Source of the DNA: Paenibacillus sp. SY21-1
GTDB lineage: Bacteria > Bacillota > Bacilli > Paenibacillales > Paenibacillaceae
Assembly: GCF_005222705.1 (NCBI RefSeq)
Contig: NZ_STGF01000004.1
Coordinates: 186,001 to 250,000, forward strand
DNA: 64,000 nt
Direction: 5' to 3'
Shown here: in pieces, positions 51,693 through 60,234 of the stretch
Position numbering within the stretch: position 1 is the first letter of the stretch
Layout: every line of letters starts with the position of its first letter
The notes under the pieces: generated by a model
Databases searched by the model: none
What the model was told of the DNA's origin: nothing
The model's input: only the letters and a program-made list of their open reading frames with translations
Program-made: the position numbers and the translations under genes

Positions 51693-54448
51693 CGGGCAAC
51701 CTGCTTGGTCAGCCATACCCGCATGAGCGAATAAAGCTGGTCCATATTCAGCGGCTTGCTGATATAATCGGATGCTCCTGCCTCAAGGCATTTGTCCCGG
51801 TCGCTCTTCATCGCCTTGGCGGTAAGCGCGATAATCGGCAGCTCGGTGAAGCGGCTATCGCTGCGGATAGCCCGCATTGCTTCAAAACCGTCCATAACAG
51901 GCATCATAATATCCATCAGAATGATATCGTACTTGACATTCTGCTCCAGTGAACTCATGCATTGCTCGCCGTTGCTTGCCGTCGCAACCTCGAACCCTTT
52001 GCTTTCAAGCGCGTTAACGAGCGCAAATACGTTGCGCGAATCATCTTCAACGAGCAGTACCTTTTTGCCTTTAAACATGTTGAATTCATTCGATTGCGGC
52101 TCATGTCCGCCAAGCTTCTGCTCCAGCCGCCGCTCGTACTGCGCCGCTTCGCTAGGCTGAACGATCGTCACGGCGGTTTCCTGCTGGTACGGAAATTCGG
52201 TCCGCTCCTCGCTTGATTCCGGTCTGTTCGGAACGAACAACGTAAAGGTGCTGCCTTTGCGCAGCTCGCTTTCCAGAATAATTTGGCCGCCCAGCAGGCG
52301 CATAAATTCATTGCAAATCGACAATCCAAGTCCTGTACCGCCATATTGGCGGGTCGTTTCTCCGTCAACCTGCTGGAAAGCTTCGAAAATAAGCTGCTGC
52401 TTGTTTTTCGGAATGCCTATGCCGGTATCCCGAATGGAAATTTCCAGCACCGGCTGCCCGGAGCATTCCGGCAAGTAACTGTCTACGCTTTGCTGGCTGG
52501 CCCGCTTCATGCTTAAAGTCACGGAGCCGACTTCGGTAAATTTAAAGGCGTTGGACAACATATTTTTAACCACCTGCTGCAGGCGCTGGCCGTCCGTATG
52601 CAGCAGCAGCGGAATATCTTCGCTAACTTCAATGTGGAAGGGCAGCTGCTTCCGGTCGGCAACCGGCTGGAACAGCGCCTTCAGCTGCTCGGGAAATTCC
52701 GAGACATTAATCTCATCGAGCGTGAGCGTCATTTTGCCGGCTTCAATTTTGGACAAATCAAGAATATCGTCGATAAGCGAAAGCAGATCCTTGCCCGAGC
52801 TGTTGATAACGCCTGCGTAGCCCTCCTCTTCGGTTGTCAGCGTGCGGTTCTCATTCTCGGATAAAATTTGCGATAAGATCAGAATGCTATTAAGCGGCGT
52901 CCTCAGCTCATGAGACATATTGGCCAAAAAGTTCGATTTGTATTGCGAGCTTTGCTTTAACTGCTCGGAGTATAGTTCCAGCTCGGCCTTCGCCTTTTCC
53001 AGCTCCTTCGTTTTCTGCTCCGCGTACAGGTTCTGCTCCTCCAAATGCTCGGTCGTCATGCGCATCTCTTCCTGCTGCATTTGCAGCTCCTCCGATTGCG
53101 CCTGCAGCTCCTCGGTTTGCGCCTGCAGCTCTTCCGTCAGCACCTGGGATTCGCTCAGAAGCCGCTCGACTTCCATTCGTCCCGCAACATTGTTGACGGC
53201 TATGCCAAAGTTCTGTTCGATTTGCTCCATCAGCTTGAGATGGGCGGAAGTAAAGGCCGTTACGGAGGCGAACTCCACGACGGCTTCCACCTTGCCGTCA
53301 AACTCGATTGGAATAATCAGCAGGCTGTGCGGATCAACTTTGCCGGTGGCGGACTGAATATGAATCGGATGATTTTCGGTTGAATTAAGCAAAAAGGTGC
53401 GATTCTCCACCGCAGCCTGTCCGATCAGGCCTTCCCCCATGCGAAAGCTGACGATGCCGTTGTCAGGGCCGCTGCTCGCATAGGCCCCGATTCGGACCAT
53501 GCGTTCTTCGCCGCCCGAGCGTTGACGAATATAGAACACGCCGTAAATGGCATCGAGTATGGGCGAGAGCCTGGAGAGGAATGCCTCGGCAAGCGTGTGC
53601 ATGTCGTTGATCGCCTGGTTCATCGTCGCTACATCGGCAACATTTTTCTGAATCCAGTTTTGAGTGGAAACGTTGTCGAGCAGCTCGTTCGTGGCATCGG
53701 CCAAATCCTTGATCTCATCCTTCGTATGCACGGAGATGCGCGAGGAAAGATTGCCTCCGCTTGCCATATCCTTAATCGATGCAATGACCTGGCCAATCGT
53801 GCCGGTAATCGAACGGGATACGAAAGTAACGACAAGAATGGCTAAAGCGGATGCAATGAGCATCATGGCATAGAGCGTAATGACCAGCGTGTTGTTGCGC
53901 TCGTCGAGCATGCTTAAATGATCTTTTGTAAGCTGAATTTCCGCTTGACGCAGATTCTCGAATTGCTGCCGCAGCTGATCGATGCTCTGCTTGCCGATGT
54001 CATTAACGTAGAAGCGCTCGATTCCCTCGGTATCGTTGCTTCTTTTCATAAGAATCGTCGGCTCGCCGGATTCTTCCAGCCATTTCAGGATGTTTGCTTT
54101 AATTTGCTCCAGCAAGCGCAAGCTGTCCGAGTGATCGGCGATATACGGGTAAAGCAGATTGTAGTTCGTTTCCCAGTCTGTTTTTCCCCGGTTGTACGGA
54201 TCAAGATAGGACTCGTCGCCAGTGATGATGAAGCCCCGCTGCCCCGTTTCCATGTTGATCGTGTTATGACGAATCATGGCAATCAAATTGTGGATTTCAA
54301 TATCGCGGCTTGCGATCGTTTCGATTTCGTTCTGAAGGGATGAGATGCGCTGGCTCACGATTACGATGGAAGCAGCCAAGCAGCAAATTACGATAAAGTA
54401 GCCTAACAAAATTTTGGAACGTATCGTCATTCTTGCATTTCTGAACAT
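51689..54448 (-). CDS. rsbK: Hybrid sensor histidine kinase with CHASE3, GAF and receiver domains (RsbK-like)
   Basis: 919 aa. Order: transmembrane helix (ILLGYFIVICCLAASIVIVS), CHASE3 sensor (NMETGQRGFIITGDESYLDP), second helix near residue 195, HAMP, GAF (about 270-420), a Gln/Glu coiled coil with heptad EELQAQ repeats (about 430-500), HisKA with His513 in LANMSHELRTPLNS, ATPase (DTGIGIPKNKQQLIFEAFQ, YGGTGLGLSICNEF) and C-terminal receiver with Asp846 in LMDIMMPVMDG. Matches Bacillus cereus RsbK in order and length. AAAAGGGG lies 6 bases before the ATG. Likely passes phosphate to the RsbY-like protein. Confidence 0.9.
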   Translation of the reverse strand: MFRNARMTIRSKILLGYFIVICCLAASIVIVSQRISSLQNEIETIASRDIEIHNLIAMIRHNTINMETGQRGFIITGDESYLDPYNRGKTDWETNYNLLYPYIADHSDSLRLLEQIKANILKWLEESGEPTILMKRSNDTEGIERFYVNDIGKQSIDQLRQQFENLRQAEIQLTKDHLSMLDERNNTLVITLYAMMLIASALAILVVTFVSRSITGTIGQVIASIKDMASGGNLSSRISVHTKDEIKDLADATNELLDNVSTQNWIQKNVADVATMNQAINDMHTLAEAFLSRLSPILDAIYGVFYIRQRSGGEERMVRIGAYASSGPDNGIVSFRMGEGLIGQAAVENRTFLLNSTENHPIHIQSATGKVDPHSLLIIPIEFDGKVEAVVEFASVTAFTSAHLKLMEQIEQNFGIAVNNVAGRMEVERLLSESQVLTEELQAQTEELQAQSEELQMQQEEMRMTTEHLEEQNLYAEQKTKELEKAKAELELYSEQLKQSSQYKSNFLANMSHELRTPLNSILILSQILSENENRTLTTEEEGYAGVINSSGKDLLSLIDDILDLSKIEAGKMTLTLDEINVSEFPEQLKALFQPVADRKQLPFHIEVSEDIPLLLHTDGQRLQQVVKNMLSNAFKFTEVGSVTLSMKRASQQSVDSYLPECSGQPVLEISIRDTGIGIPKNKQQLIFEAFQQVDGETTRQYGGTGLGLSICNEFMRLLGGQIILESELRKGSTFTLFVPNRPESSEERTEFPYQQETAVTIVQPSEAAQYERRLEQKLGGHEPQSNEFNMFKGKKVLLVEDDSRNVFALVNALESKGFEVATASNGEQCMSSLEQNVKYDIILMDIMMPVMDGFEAMRAIRSDSRFTELPIIALTAKAMKSDRDKCLEAGASDYISKPLNMDQLYSLMRVWLTKQVAR

Positions 54449-54638
54449 GGCCGGCCCCTTTTCCCAAAAACTTTATATCTACAGACATCCAATCAATTAT
54501 ATCATGGATGCTTGCCGGGAGGGGCGGCATGGAGGCAATTCATGAAAAAAGTAGGACAATCCGCGGTTGTTTCATTTGTCCAGGCACGGGGTATTTATTC
54601 AAATAGAAGGACACAGACGTTTTTCCATCCAAATAGGT

Positions 54639-54693
54639 GCGTAAAACGTTAGCTGAGCCGGCCAAGGCATGGATTAGCCGTTTACGCTTGAAA
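54639..54693 (+). repeat. REP-like element, long copy 1
   Basis: 55-base element: GCGTAAAACG ... ATTAGCCGTTTACGCTTGAAA, whose ends (54639-54648 and 54679-54687) are inverted repeats. About 70-75 percent identical by eye to the copy at 54739. The rest of the 365-base gap 54449-54813 shows nothing I can assign. Confidence 0.6.
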
Positions 54694-54738
54694 TATAAGA
54701 ATTTATCGGCTTGATGCCTATAAATGGCTTCTATTTCT

Positions 54739-54793
54739 ACGCGAAACGCTAGCTAAGGCGACATAAGGCAGGCAATAGCCGTTTACGCTTGAA
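54739..54793 (+). repeat. REP-like element, long copy 2
   Basis: ACGCGAAACG ... AATAGCCGTTTACGCTTGAAA, inverted ends at 54741-54748 and 54780-54788. Lies 20 bases before the start of the DUF948 gene. Direct repeat of the copy 100 bases upstream. Confidence 0.6.
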
Positions 54794-54813
54794 AAAATGG
54801 GGAGTGTGAGAGT

Positions 54814-55266
54814 ATGGAGCTGGTCATTCAAATTTGTATTGCGGTAATCGCGGTTGCGTTTGTCGTCCTCATGTATTTCCTGATTCAAGCGGTCAAGACG
54901 CTTACCGGTACCCTTGAGGAAACGCGGAAAACGATTGGACAGCTGCGAACGGAGGTTACGCAGATCAGCGTGGATGTGAAGGAGGCTGTGCATCATACAA
55001 GCGCGATGACGCAGGATGTCCGCACAAAGCTGAAATCCCTGGACTCCGTATTCAGCTCCGTGAACGATATCGGGCATGCGGTTCAGGCCTTTACCGGGGC
55101 GGCGAAGGAATCGGCAGCAAGCATCAGCGCCAAGCTTCGGAAAACCAGCAAACCCGCGATTCAGAACGTTACCGTGACGCCGGAGCCGCCGCCGCAAACG
55201 TTAAGCGCTATTTACGACGGCATCGTATCGAGCATCCGCATATGGAGAAAGCTGAAAAAAACATAG
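54814..55266 (+). CDS. DUF948 family protein (YtxG-like)
   Basis: 150 aa: one N-terminal transmembrane helix (IQICIAVIAVAFVVLMYFLI) and a long cytoplasmic coiled region (LTGTLEETRKTIGQLRTEVT, VKEAVHHTSAMTQDV) typical of DUF948. Bacillus YtxG of this family is encoded with YtxH in a sigma-B stress operon; a YtxH-type gene lies on the far side of the IS island at 61330-61680. GGGGAGTGTGAGAGT precedes the ATG. Structural role at the membrane is presumed. Confidence 0.85.
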   Translation: MELVIQICIAVIAVAFVVLMYFLIQAVKTLTGTLEETRKTIGQLRTEVTQISVDVKEAVHHTSAMTQDVRTKLKSLDSVFSSVNDIGHAVQAFTGAAKESAASISAKLRKTSKPAIQNVTVTPEPPPQTLSAIYDGIVSSIRIWRKLKKT

Positions 55267-55352
55267 ATATCTCGTGCTGACAACGCAGTAGGCTGATGGG
55301 GAGCGCTGCGATAAGGTATACTAGAACAAAGTGAGAGAGGGTAGAGAACATC

Positions 55353-55793
55353 ATGAATGCCAATATCAGCTTGACAGTACCTGCAAAAGCGGAATTCGTC
55401 GATATTATCAGATTAACGTTGTATGGAATAGCAAACAAAGCCGGGTTCTCCTACGAGGAGATTGAAGATATGAAGGTAGCCGTGACGGAGGCATGCACGA
55501 ACGTCGTGCTTCACGCCTATGCGAGCAGCGGAGAAGGCTCGATCGATGTGAAGTTCAGTCAACACGAGGAGGGGCTGTCCATCAGCATCAAGGATGCGGG
55601 CAGCAGCTTTACTTACGAGCATTCCAATCACAGGCAAGCCTCCTTGCATGACAAAGAGCTGAGCGAAATAACAGCCGGAGGACTGGGAATCTTCATGATG
55701 CACGCTCTGATGGACCGGGTTGAGGTCATGACCGAAAAGGGCACGGAAGTGATTCTCACCAAGCTTAGCGGCAGGAAAGAGGAGATGGCATGA
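55353..55793 (+). CDS. rsbW: Serine kinase / anti-sigma factor, RsbW-like (copy 2)
   Basis: 146-aa GHKL ATPase: YEEIEDMKVAVTEACTNVVL, IKDAGSSF and TAGGLGIFMMHALMDRVEVM. It overlaps the sigma-factor gene by 4 bases (ATGA, 55790), as expected for a cognate anti-sigma factor. No RsbV gene precedes it directly; the only STAS gene is 5 kb upstream next to the other kinase. GAGAGAGGGTAGAG supplies the ribosome site. Confidence 0.9.
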   Translation: MNANISLTVPAKAEFVDIIRLTLYGIANKAGFSYEEIEDMKVAVTEACTNVVLHAYASSGEGSIDVKFSQHEEGLSISIKDAGSSFTYEHSNHRQASLHDKELSEITAGGLGIFMMHALMDRVEVMTEKGTEVILTKLSGRKEEMA

Positions 55794-56572
55794 ATTCAAA
55801 TTCATCTATCCTAGGGGCGCAAGCCGTGCTCGCCCATATGCAATATTACCAGGAGACGAATTGCAACGATACCGCGACGAAGCTGCTGCAGCATTTTGAA
55901 CCGATTGTCAAGATGGCTGCAAGCAAAATGTCGCGCAGCCGACCTGATCTCTATGAGGACTTGTATCAGGTCGGCCAGTTGTCGCTGCTACGACTGTTCA
56001 AGCAATTTGACAGCTCGCGGGAAATACCGTTCGAAGGCTATGCGATGAAAAGCATCATCGGGCATCTGAAAAATTATTTGCGCGATAAATCGTGGTATAT
56101 TCAAGTCCCTCGCCGGATCAAAGAGAAGGGTCTGCTCATCCAGCAGGCCATCGATCATTTGACCGTTGAGCTGGGGCATTCGCCAAAAATAGAGGAAATA
56201 GCATCGCATTTGGAGCTCTCCGTCGAAGAAACGATCGAGGTGCTCTCTTGCCGGGAGTCCTATCACTACGTTTCATTGGATACGCCTTTGTCAAGCGAAG
56301 GCGAGAGCGCTGCGACTATCGGCGATTTAATCGGATCGGGAACGAACGACTATCAAACGGTAGACAATCGCCTGGATCTGGAGGAAGCGCTGGAGCAGCT
56401 GAAGGAAGAGGAGAAAAAGGTGCTGATACTCGCCTATCACGGCGGTCGATCGCAGCGTGATATTGCGGAGGAGCTTGGCGTATCGCAAATGAGCGTCTCG
56501 CGCATTCAGAAACGGGCGATCGAGAAGCTCAAGGTGCTGATGACGGATAAAGAAGCCCAGGCCGGGACGTAA
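55790..56572 (+). CDS. sigB: RNA polymerase sigma factor, SigB/SigF/SigG family
   Basis: 260-aa alternative sigma factor. Region 2 with DLYEDLYQVGQLSLLRLFKQ and EIPFEGYAMKSIIGHLKNYL, region 3 QVPRRIKEKGLLIQQAIDHL with GHSPKIEEIASHLELSVEE, and region 4 YHGGRSQRDIAEELGVSQMS. By size and by its RsbW-type partner it is of the general-stress sigma-B group rather than a sporulation sigma, though the families are close. Coupled to the anti-sigma gene. Followed by a very strong terminator. Confidence 0.9.
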   Translation: MNSNSSILGAQAVLAHMQYYQETNCNDTATKLLQHFEPIVKMAASKMSRSRPDLYEDLYQVGQLSLLRLFKQFDSSREIPFEGYAMKSIIGHLKNYLRDKSWYIQVPRRIKEKGLLIQQAIDHLTVELGHSPKIEEIASHLELSVEETIEVLSCRESYHYVSLDTPLSSEGESAATIGDLIGSGTNDYQTVDNRLDLEEALEQLKEEEKKVLILAYHGGRSQRDIAEELGVSQMSVSRIQKRAIEKLKVLMTDKEAQAGT

Positions 56573-56599
56573 GCGTATTTACGGCTGTCGGCGAGAATC

Positions 56600-56657
56600 G
56601 CATAGCCCATGTTTCCGGTTTGAGAAGGATTGCCGGAAGCATGGGCTATGCCGTTTT
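56600..56657. terminator. Strong terminator after sigB-like gene; left border of insertion island
   Basis: 19-base arms GCATAGCCCATGTTTCCGG (56600-56618) and CCGGAAGCATGGGCTATGC (56633-56651) with one G-U pair, followed by five T. The IS630-type copy begins about 9 bases later. Confidence 0.92.
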
Positions 56658-56665
56658 TAGTTATC

Positions 56666-57427
56666 TATGTAAGTTGAACTAAAGATTAGAAATCATCGCG
56701 GTCTTGATTAAACGTGAATTTGGTTGCGCCCATTCGCTTCGCGGTGTCTCGAAAAAGATGCCTCGCCGAGGGTTAAGCTGTACGAAACCGACGTATACCT
56801 CAGAGGCGGCAGATGAAGAAAGCAACGCCAGTTTTCGGAGGCTACGTTCCCCGAATTAAAAAAACTGATGAACGATGAAATGGATCATTTGCTGTTTGAA
56901 GATGAGTCGATGATCCGAGACTATCAAGCGATTCAAAAAACATGGTTTCTGCGGGGCAAACAGAGGATCATCCGTACGAAGGCCAAGCATCGCGGTGTCA
57001 AACTGCTGGCGACGGTTGACTACTTCAACGGCAAGATGGTTTGGCAGGAAGATGAGCAGTACACGGCAGAGACCTTTTTGAGCTTACTTCAAAAGGTTCT
57101 CGCTCACTATCCAAACGGCAAAATCGTCATCGTGTTAGATACTGCGCGTATCCATCATGCCAAGCTGCCGCAGTCGTTTTTGGAAGAGATGAACGGCAGA
57201 GTCGAGCTGGTCTTTCTGCCTCCGTACAGTCCACAACCCAATCTTGTTGAAGGTCTATGGAAATGGCTGAAGTCCGATGTGATTAACCGTGCATTCTGTC
57301 ACAGAGTTGCCGAAATCCGCAACAGTGTTCAGCAGTTTATGGACGAACTCATGAAAGCCCTGTGGTCGATCATTGATCGTCTTTGTGTTCGCTTCTAATC
57401 AGGGACTTCTTTAGTTCAATTTATATA
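56666..57427 (+). mobile_element. IS630-family insertion sequence, copy 1 (internally deleted)
   Basis: Terminal inverted repeats TATGTAAGTTGAACTAAAG (left) and its counterpart CTTTAGTTCAATTTATATA (right). From 56689 on it is nearly identical to copy 2 at 60400, but the 142 bases between the left repeat and this point in copy 2 are missing here. The transposase frame is interrupted before 56868. About 762 bases; intact IS630 elements are about 1.1 kb. Confidence 0.85.
56868..57398 (+). CDS. IS630-type transposase, C-terminal DDE part
   Basis: 176 aa covering the catalytic core: FEDES (first Asp), VIVLDTARIHHAK (second Asp) and PPYSPQPNLVEGLWKWLK (Glu). The sense of the N-terminal helix-turn-helix region is found upstream in other frames (IIAVLIKREFGCAHSLRGVS from 56692, then GLSCTKPTYTSEAADEE). 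Single-base changes near 56820-56840 break the link to this frame. So this is a fragment of a broken transposase unless frameshifting is used. Confidence 0.8.
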   Translation: MNDEMDHLLFEDESMIRDYQAIQKTWFLRGKQRIIRTKAKHRGVKLLATVDYFNGKMVWQEDEQYTAETFLSLLQKVLAHYPNGKIVIVLDTARIHHAKLPQSFLEEMNGRVELVFLPPYSPQPNLVEGLWKWLKSDVINRAFCHRVAEIRNSVQQFMDELMKALWSIIDRLCVRF

Positions 57428-57584
57428 GCTTGACATTGCTCTGGTTTTCATTTTTGGAGAGACCAGACATCTGCATAAAATATACGTTTTTGTACAGATG
57501 TCCAGTTTACGATTAAAAAATAATTGCTATTTATCAAATTATACCTATACTACTAATTACTGATTTATAGATTTTTTAAAAGCT

Positions 57585-58586
57585 TTAAGTATTAGAAATA
57601 GTAAATGTACTAGCCCAATCATATTTATCCCCAGTAAAAGAATTCCAATCAATGAATAAGACCTTAATATTCACTCCAATCACTCCAGTACTCCATGGAT
57701 GAGCATAGCTTGAAACAAATGATCCAGTTGTTCCTTTATTACTTACTGGAATACGAACCTCGTCATGTAGGGCACCCCATTCATGATATCCATTTCCATA
57801 TATATCAAAACGAGCACTACTTCCAGAAATACTTGGTGTAACAGTAAATGGTGTTTGTGTAACTGACGGATTTGTTGAATAAATTTGAAGATTATTGGCT
57901 CCATTACGCAAAACACTCGTTGTATGACTTTGCCAAGCATGAGCAACTGTGTCATGGAAATAGAAGTTCAAACCATTCCCATTATTAGCAAAAGGATACC
58001 AATCATAGGTAGTATAATAATCGTATTTGTATTCAGTATTATTAGAAGTTTTACCTAAGAAAAACACAGCTGCACCACCAATAAACTTGCCTCCAGGACT
58101 AGTATAAGATCCCATAGCTAAGGTCTGTACTTCCCCTTTACTACTCTTACTCTTAGGTGTCATGTTATTAATAGTGTTCATATCCTTCTGTTTTATCAAA
58201 TCAATAGAATCTTTATTTTCTTCGGTGACCAAATAACTTTCACCACTTAAACTGTTATAATATTCCCTCAAATCGATTTCTACATCTACTTTGATCCCGC
58301 CTCTGCTAACCAATTTCTTTTTAAAGTCTTTTGAATACGTTTTAATTTCATCCTCCGTCACATTCATCTGTAAGAGAATATTATCAACTTGGTCACCCGT
58401 AAGTTTATCTGCATTCTGTACTGGAGCTACCCTACCATCTTCAAACTTTGAAATTATAAGTGAAGAATCAATTCTTACTTTTTTCCCTTGAGAGTCTGGA
58501 TCAGTAGGACCTGCAGCGTGAACAACTGGTGACACAACCATTAGTAACGAAACGAGAGATAAACCTAAAAATCTAATGTTTTTCAT
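57585..58586 (-). CDS. Secreted protein of unknown function, AT-rich (acquired)
   Basis: 333 aa with a clear signal peptide (MKNIRFLGLSLVSLLMVVSP, cut after VHA). The N-terminal third is charged (KLTGDQVDNILLQMNVTEDE); the C-terminal half is beta-rich with many Tyr, Trp, Asn and Gly (TTYDWYPFANNGNGLNFYFH, IYGNGYHEWGALHDEVRIPV). No family recognised. AGAGGT precedes the ATG and a near-consensus promoter lies at 58624-58652. Codon and base use are far more AT-rich than the chromosome around it, and it is flanked by IS copies, so it was gained by transfer. Confidence 0.75.
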   Translation of the reverse strand: MKNIRFLGLSLVSLLMVVSPVVHAAGPTDPDSQGKKVRIDSSLIISKFEDGRVAPVQNADKLTGDQVDNILLQMNVTEDEIKTYSKDFKKKLVSRGGIKVDVEIDLREYYNSLSGESYLVTEENKDSIDLIKQKDMNTINNMTPKSKSSKGEVQTLAMGSYTSPGGKFIGGAAVFFLGKTSNNTEYKYDYYTTYDWYPFANNGNGLNFYFHDTVAHAWQSHTTSVLRNGANNLQIYSTNPSVTQTPFTVTPSISGSSARFDIYGNGYHEWGALHDEVRIPVSNKGTTGSFVSSYAHPWSTGVIGVNIKVLFIDWNSFTGDKYDWASTFTISNT

Positions 58587-58623
58587 TTAGTACCTCTAAT
58601 GTAAAATTTTACGTTTCAAATTC

Positions 58624-58652
58624 ATTATGAAACGAACCTACATATATGTCAA
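58624..58652 (-). promoter_or_regulatory. Near-consensus sigma-A promoter of the secreted-protein gene
   Basis: Minus strand TTGACA (58652-58647), 17-base spacer, CATAAT (58629-58624). The start codon lies about 40 bases downstream. Confidence 0.75.
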
Positions 58653-58752
58653 ACATATTATAAATTCCACGAAAATTTTTTGATATCTTCAACAAATATA
58701 CTCGTTCTGATGTTAAAATACATAAATGGTAATTAAGAGAGGTGGCTGAATT

Positions 58753-59055
58753 ATGATGAAAAAGTTTATACTTCGTTTTGCACTCTTGACTTTTGCAGTT
58801 GCAGCGATTTATTCGATTTATTACTACAACTTCGTTTTTGCCAGGGTAACAGCTGTTGTTACGGTTGAACAAAAAAATGAAAATTCGATGACCGTAAGAC
58901 TTCAGGATGGTAGTAATCTTCAGGTGAAAGCCCCATCTATTGTTATTCCGCTTCTAAAAGAGGAACGCTTTTATCAAGTAAGTATCTATCGCAATAAATT
59001 GAGGGCTCCTCATTTGCAAAACATACTTGAGATCGATATGTCTCAGTCAAAATAA
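58753..59055 (+). CDS. Small membrane-anchored protein of unknown function
   Basis: 100 aa: N-terminal transmembrane helix (FILRFALLTFAVAAIYSIYY) and a short outward-facing beta-rich domain with an OB-like pattern (VTAVVTVEQKNENSMTVRLQ, FYQVSIYRNKLRA). AGAGGTGG precedes two ATG codons. AT-rich like its divergent neighbour, from which it is separated by 166 bases; the two may have arrived together. Confidence 0.7.
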   Translation: MMKKFILRFALLTFAVAAIYSIYYYNFVFARVTAVVTVEQKNENSMTVRLQDGSNLQVKAPSIVIPLLKEERFYQVSIYRNKLRAPHLQNILEIDMSQSK

Positions 59056-59074
59056 ACAACAGTCCTATAGATCT

Positions 59075-60057
59075 TCAACCTAAATTACGAAAGCCCATAA
59101 AATCAGACATTTGAAGAAAGCACACTTGGATATGACAACCAAGTGTGGAGGCAGAAGTTTCAATTTCAATGGGAAACAGGCCAATAGCTTCCACCTCCCC
59201 ACATAAAGGGACAACGGGATTTCCAAGACACAATTTGGGATTATTGTTTATTCCAATTAAATACTTTTTTCCATGCGCCTCCATGCCTACTGGTTTTGGA
59301 AGGACGCAATCAACTTCAACGTCGTTTGACGAGCATGCGGGACAAACACACCCGCACAATTGAAAAACGTCCGTCGGAACCGCTGAATCGTGTAGGGAAT
59401 GGTGAATCGGCTCACAACAATGATGCTTGAAGCGTTCAAAGAGATTGTAGTCCTTCCTAACGTGGCATTTTGGGGATGACAGCGACACGACGTGTTTTCT
59501 TTCAACTCGTCGCCTGGTAGGCCAGTACGATGCTTTCGATGATCCAGTCCTCATCCAAGCGTTGCCAGTGCGCACAGGCCTGCACCTGCTCATGGAGACG
59601 TGTCGTCCGTCCATTTCAGCTTACCAACGTAGCCGATCTGGCGGGACTCCCGGAATGCTTAAAAGTCTTCTCCGCCAAAGCTCTTGTCAAATCGGGTGTA
59701 GCGCAAATTGTGGGAATGAAGCAGTTCCAGCGTTTGCCGGGCAAATGCAAGAAGGTCGGTCGAACTGCTTGTATTCCCGGGACGCAGCGCGACGTTCACC
59801 AGCATCCGCGACTGTTCTTCGTACATGAGCAAGGGATGAAGACTTTTGCGACCACCCTTGTTACTGTTGTAGCCGACTTTCGCTCCCTGCTGGTTGCCGT
59901 ACACCGTTTCTACAGTGGAATCCAGATCAAGAATCAAGGAGTAGGGGAGTTGCAGTGCGATGATTTCGACATTCAGGTTTCGCAGGGCTGGCGCTGCTGG
60001 TGAGGCTAAAATTAGCTTATTGAAATGAAAGTACGGTTTAGGTTGAAGCCGGTACAA
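59075..60057 (-). pseudogene. Decayed IS1380-family transposase
   Basis: The stretch from 60057 down to about 59660 reads as an IS1380-type transposase: LILDLDSTVETVYGNQQGAK, VGYNSNKGGRKSLHPLLMYE and NVALRPGNTSSSTDLLAFAR. Below 59660 similarity continues only in broken frames (ESIVLAYQAT, RKDYNLFERFKHHCCEP). The lowest 300 bases (59075-59380) are open in one frame but I cannot assign them. No complete ends were found; a second mobile-element layer inside the island. Confidence 0.65.
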
Positions 60058-60234
60058 GGGCTTTGTCGGCTCTAAAACGTGGGTTGGCTTTGGTAGTTGG
60101 GCTCATAACCTTCGAAAAGCAGCCCAAATGGTCAAATAAGAAGGAGAAATGGAACTAAGACTGTGTTATCCAGCGGTCTTCCCCTTTGATCAGTCTACGA
60201 CTTCTGATAAATCCGAATTTATGAGGGGGAACGA

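Noticed and set aside
59145-59363. 72-codon plus-strand frame inside the IS1380 remnant region
   Set aside because: No ribosome site, no recognisable domain, and it overlaps broken minus-strand transposase frames.
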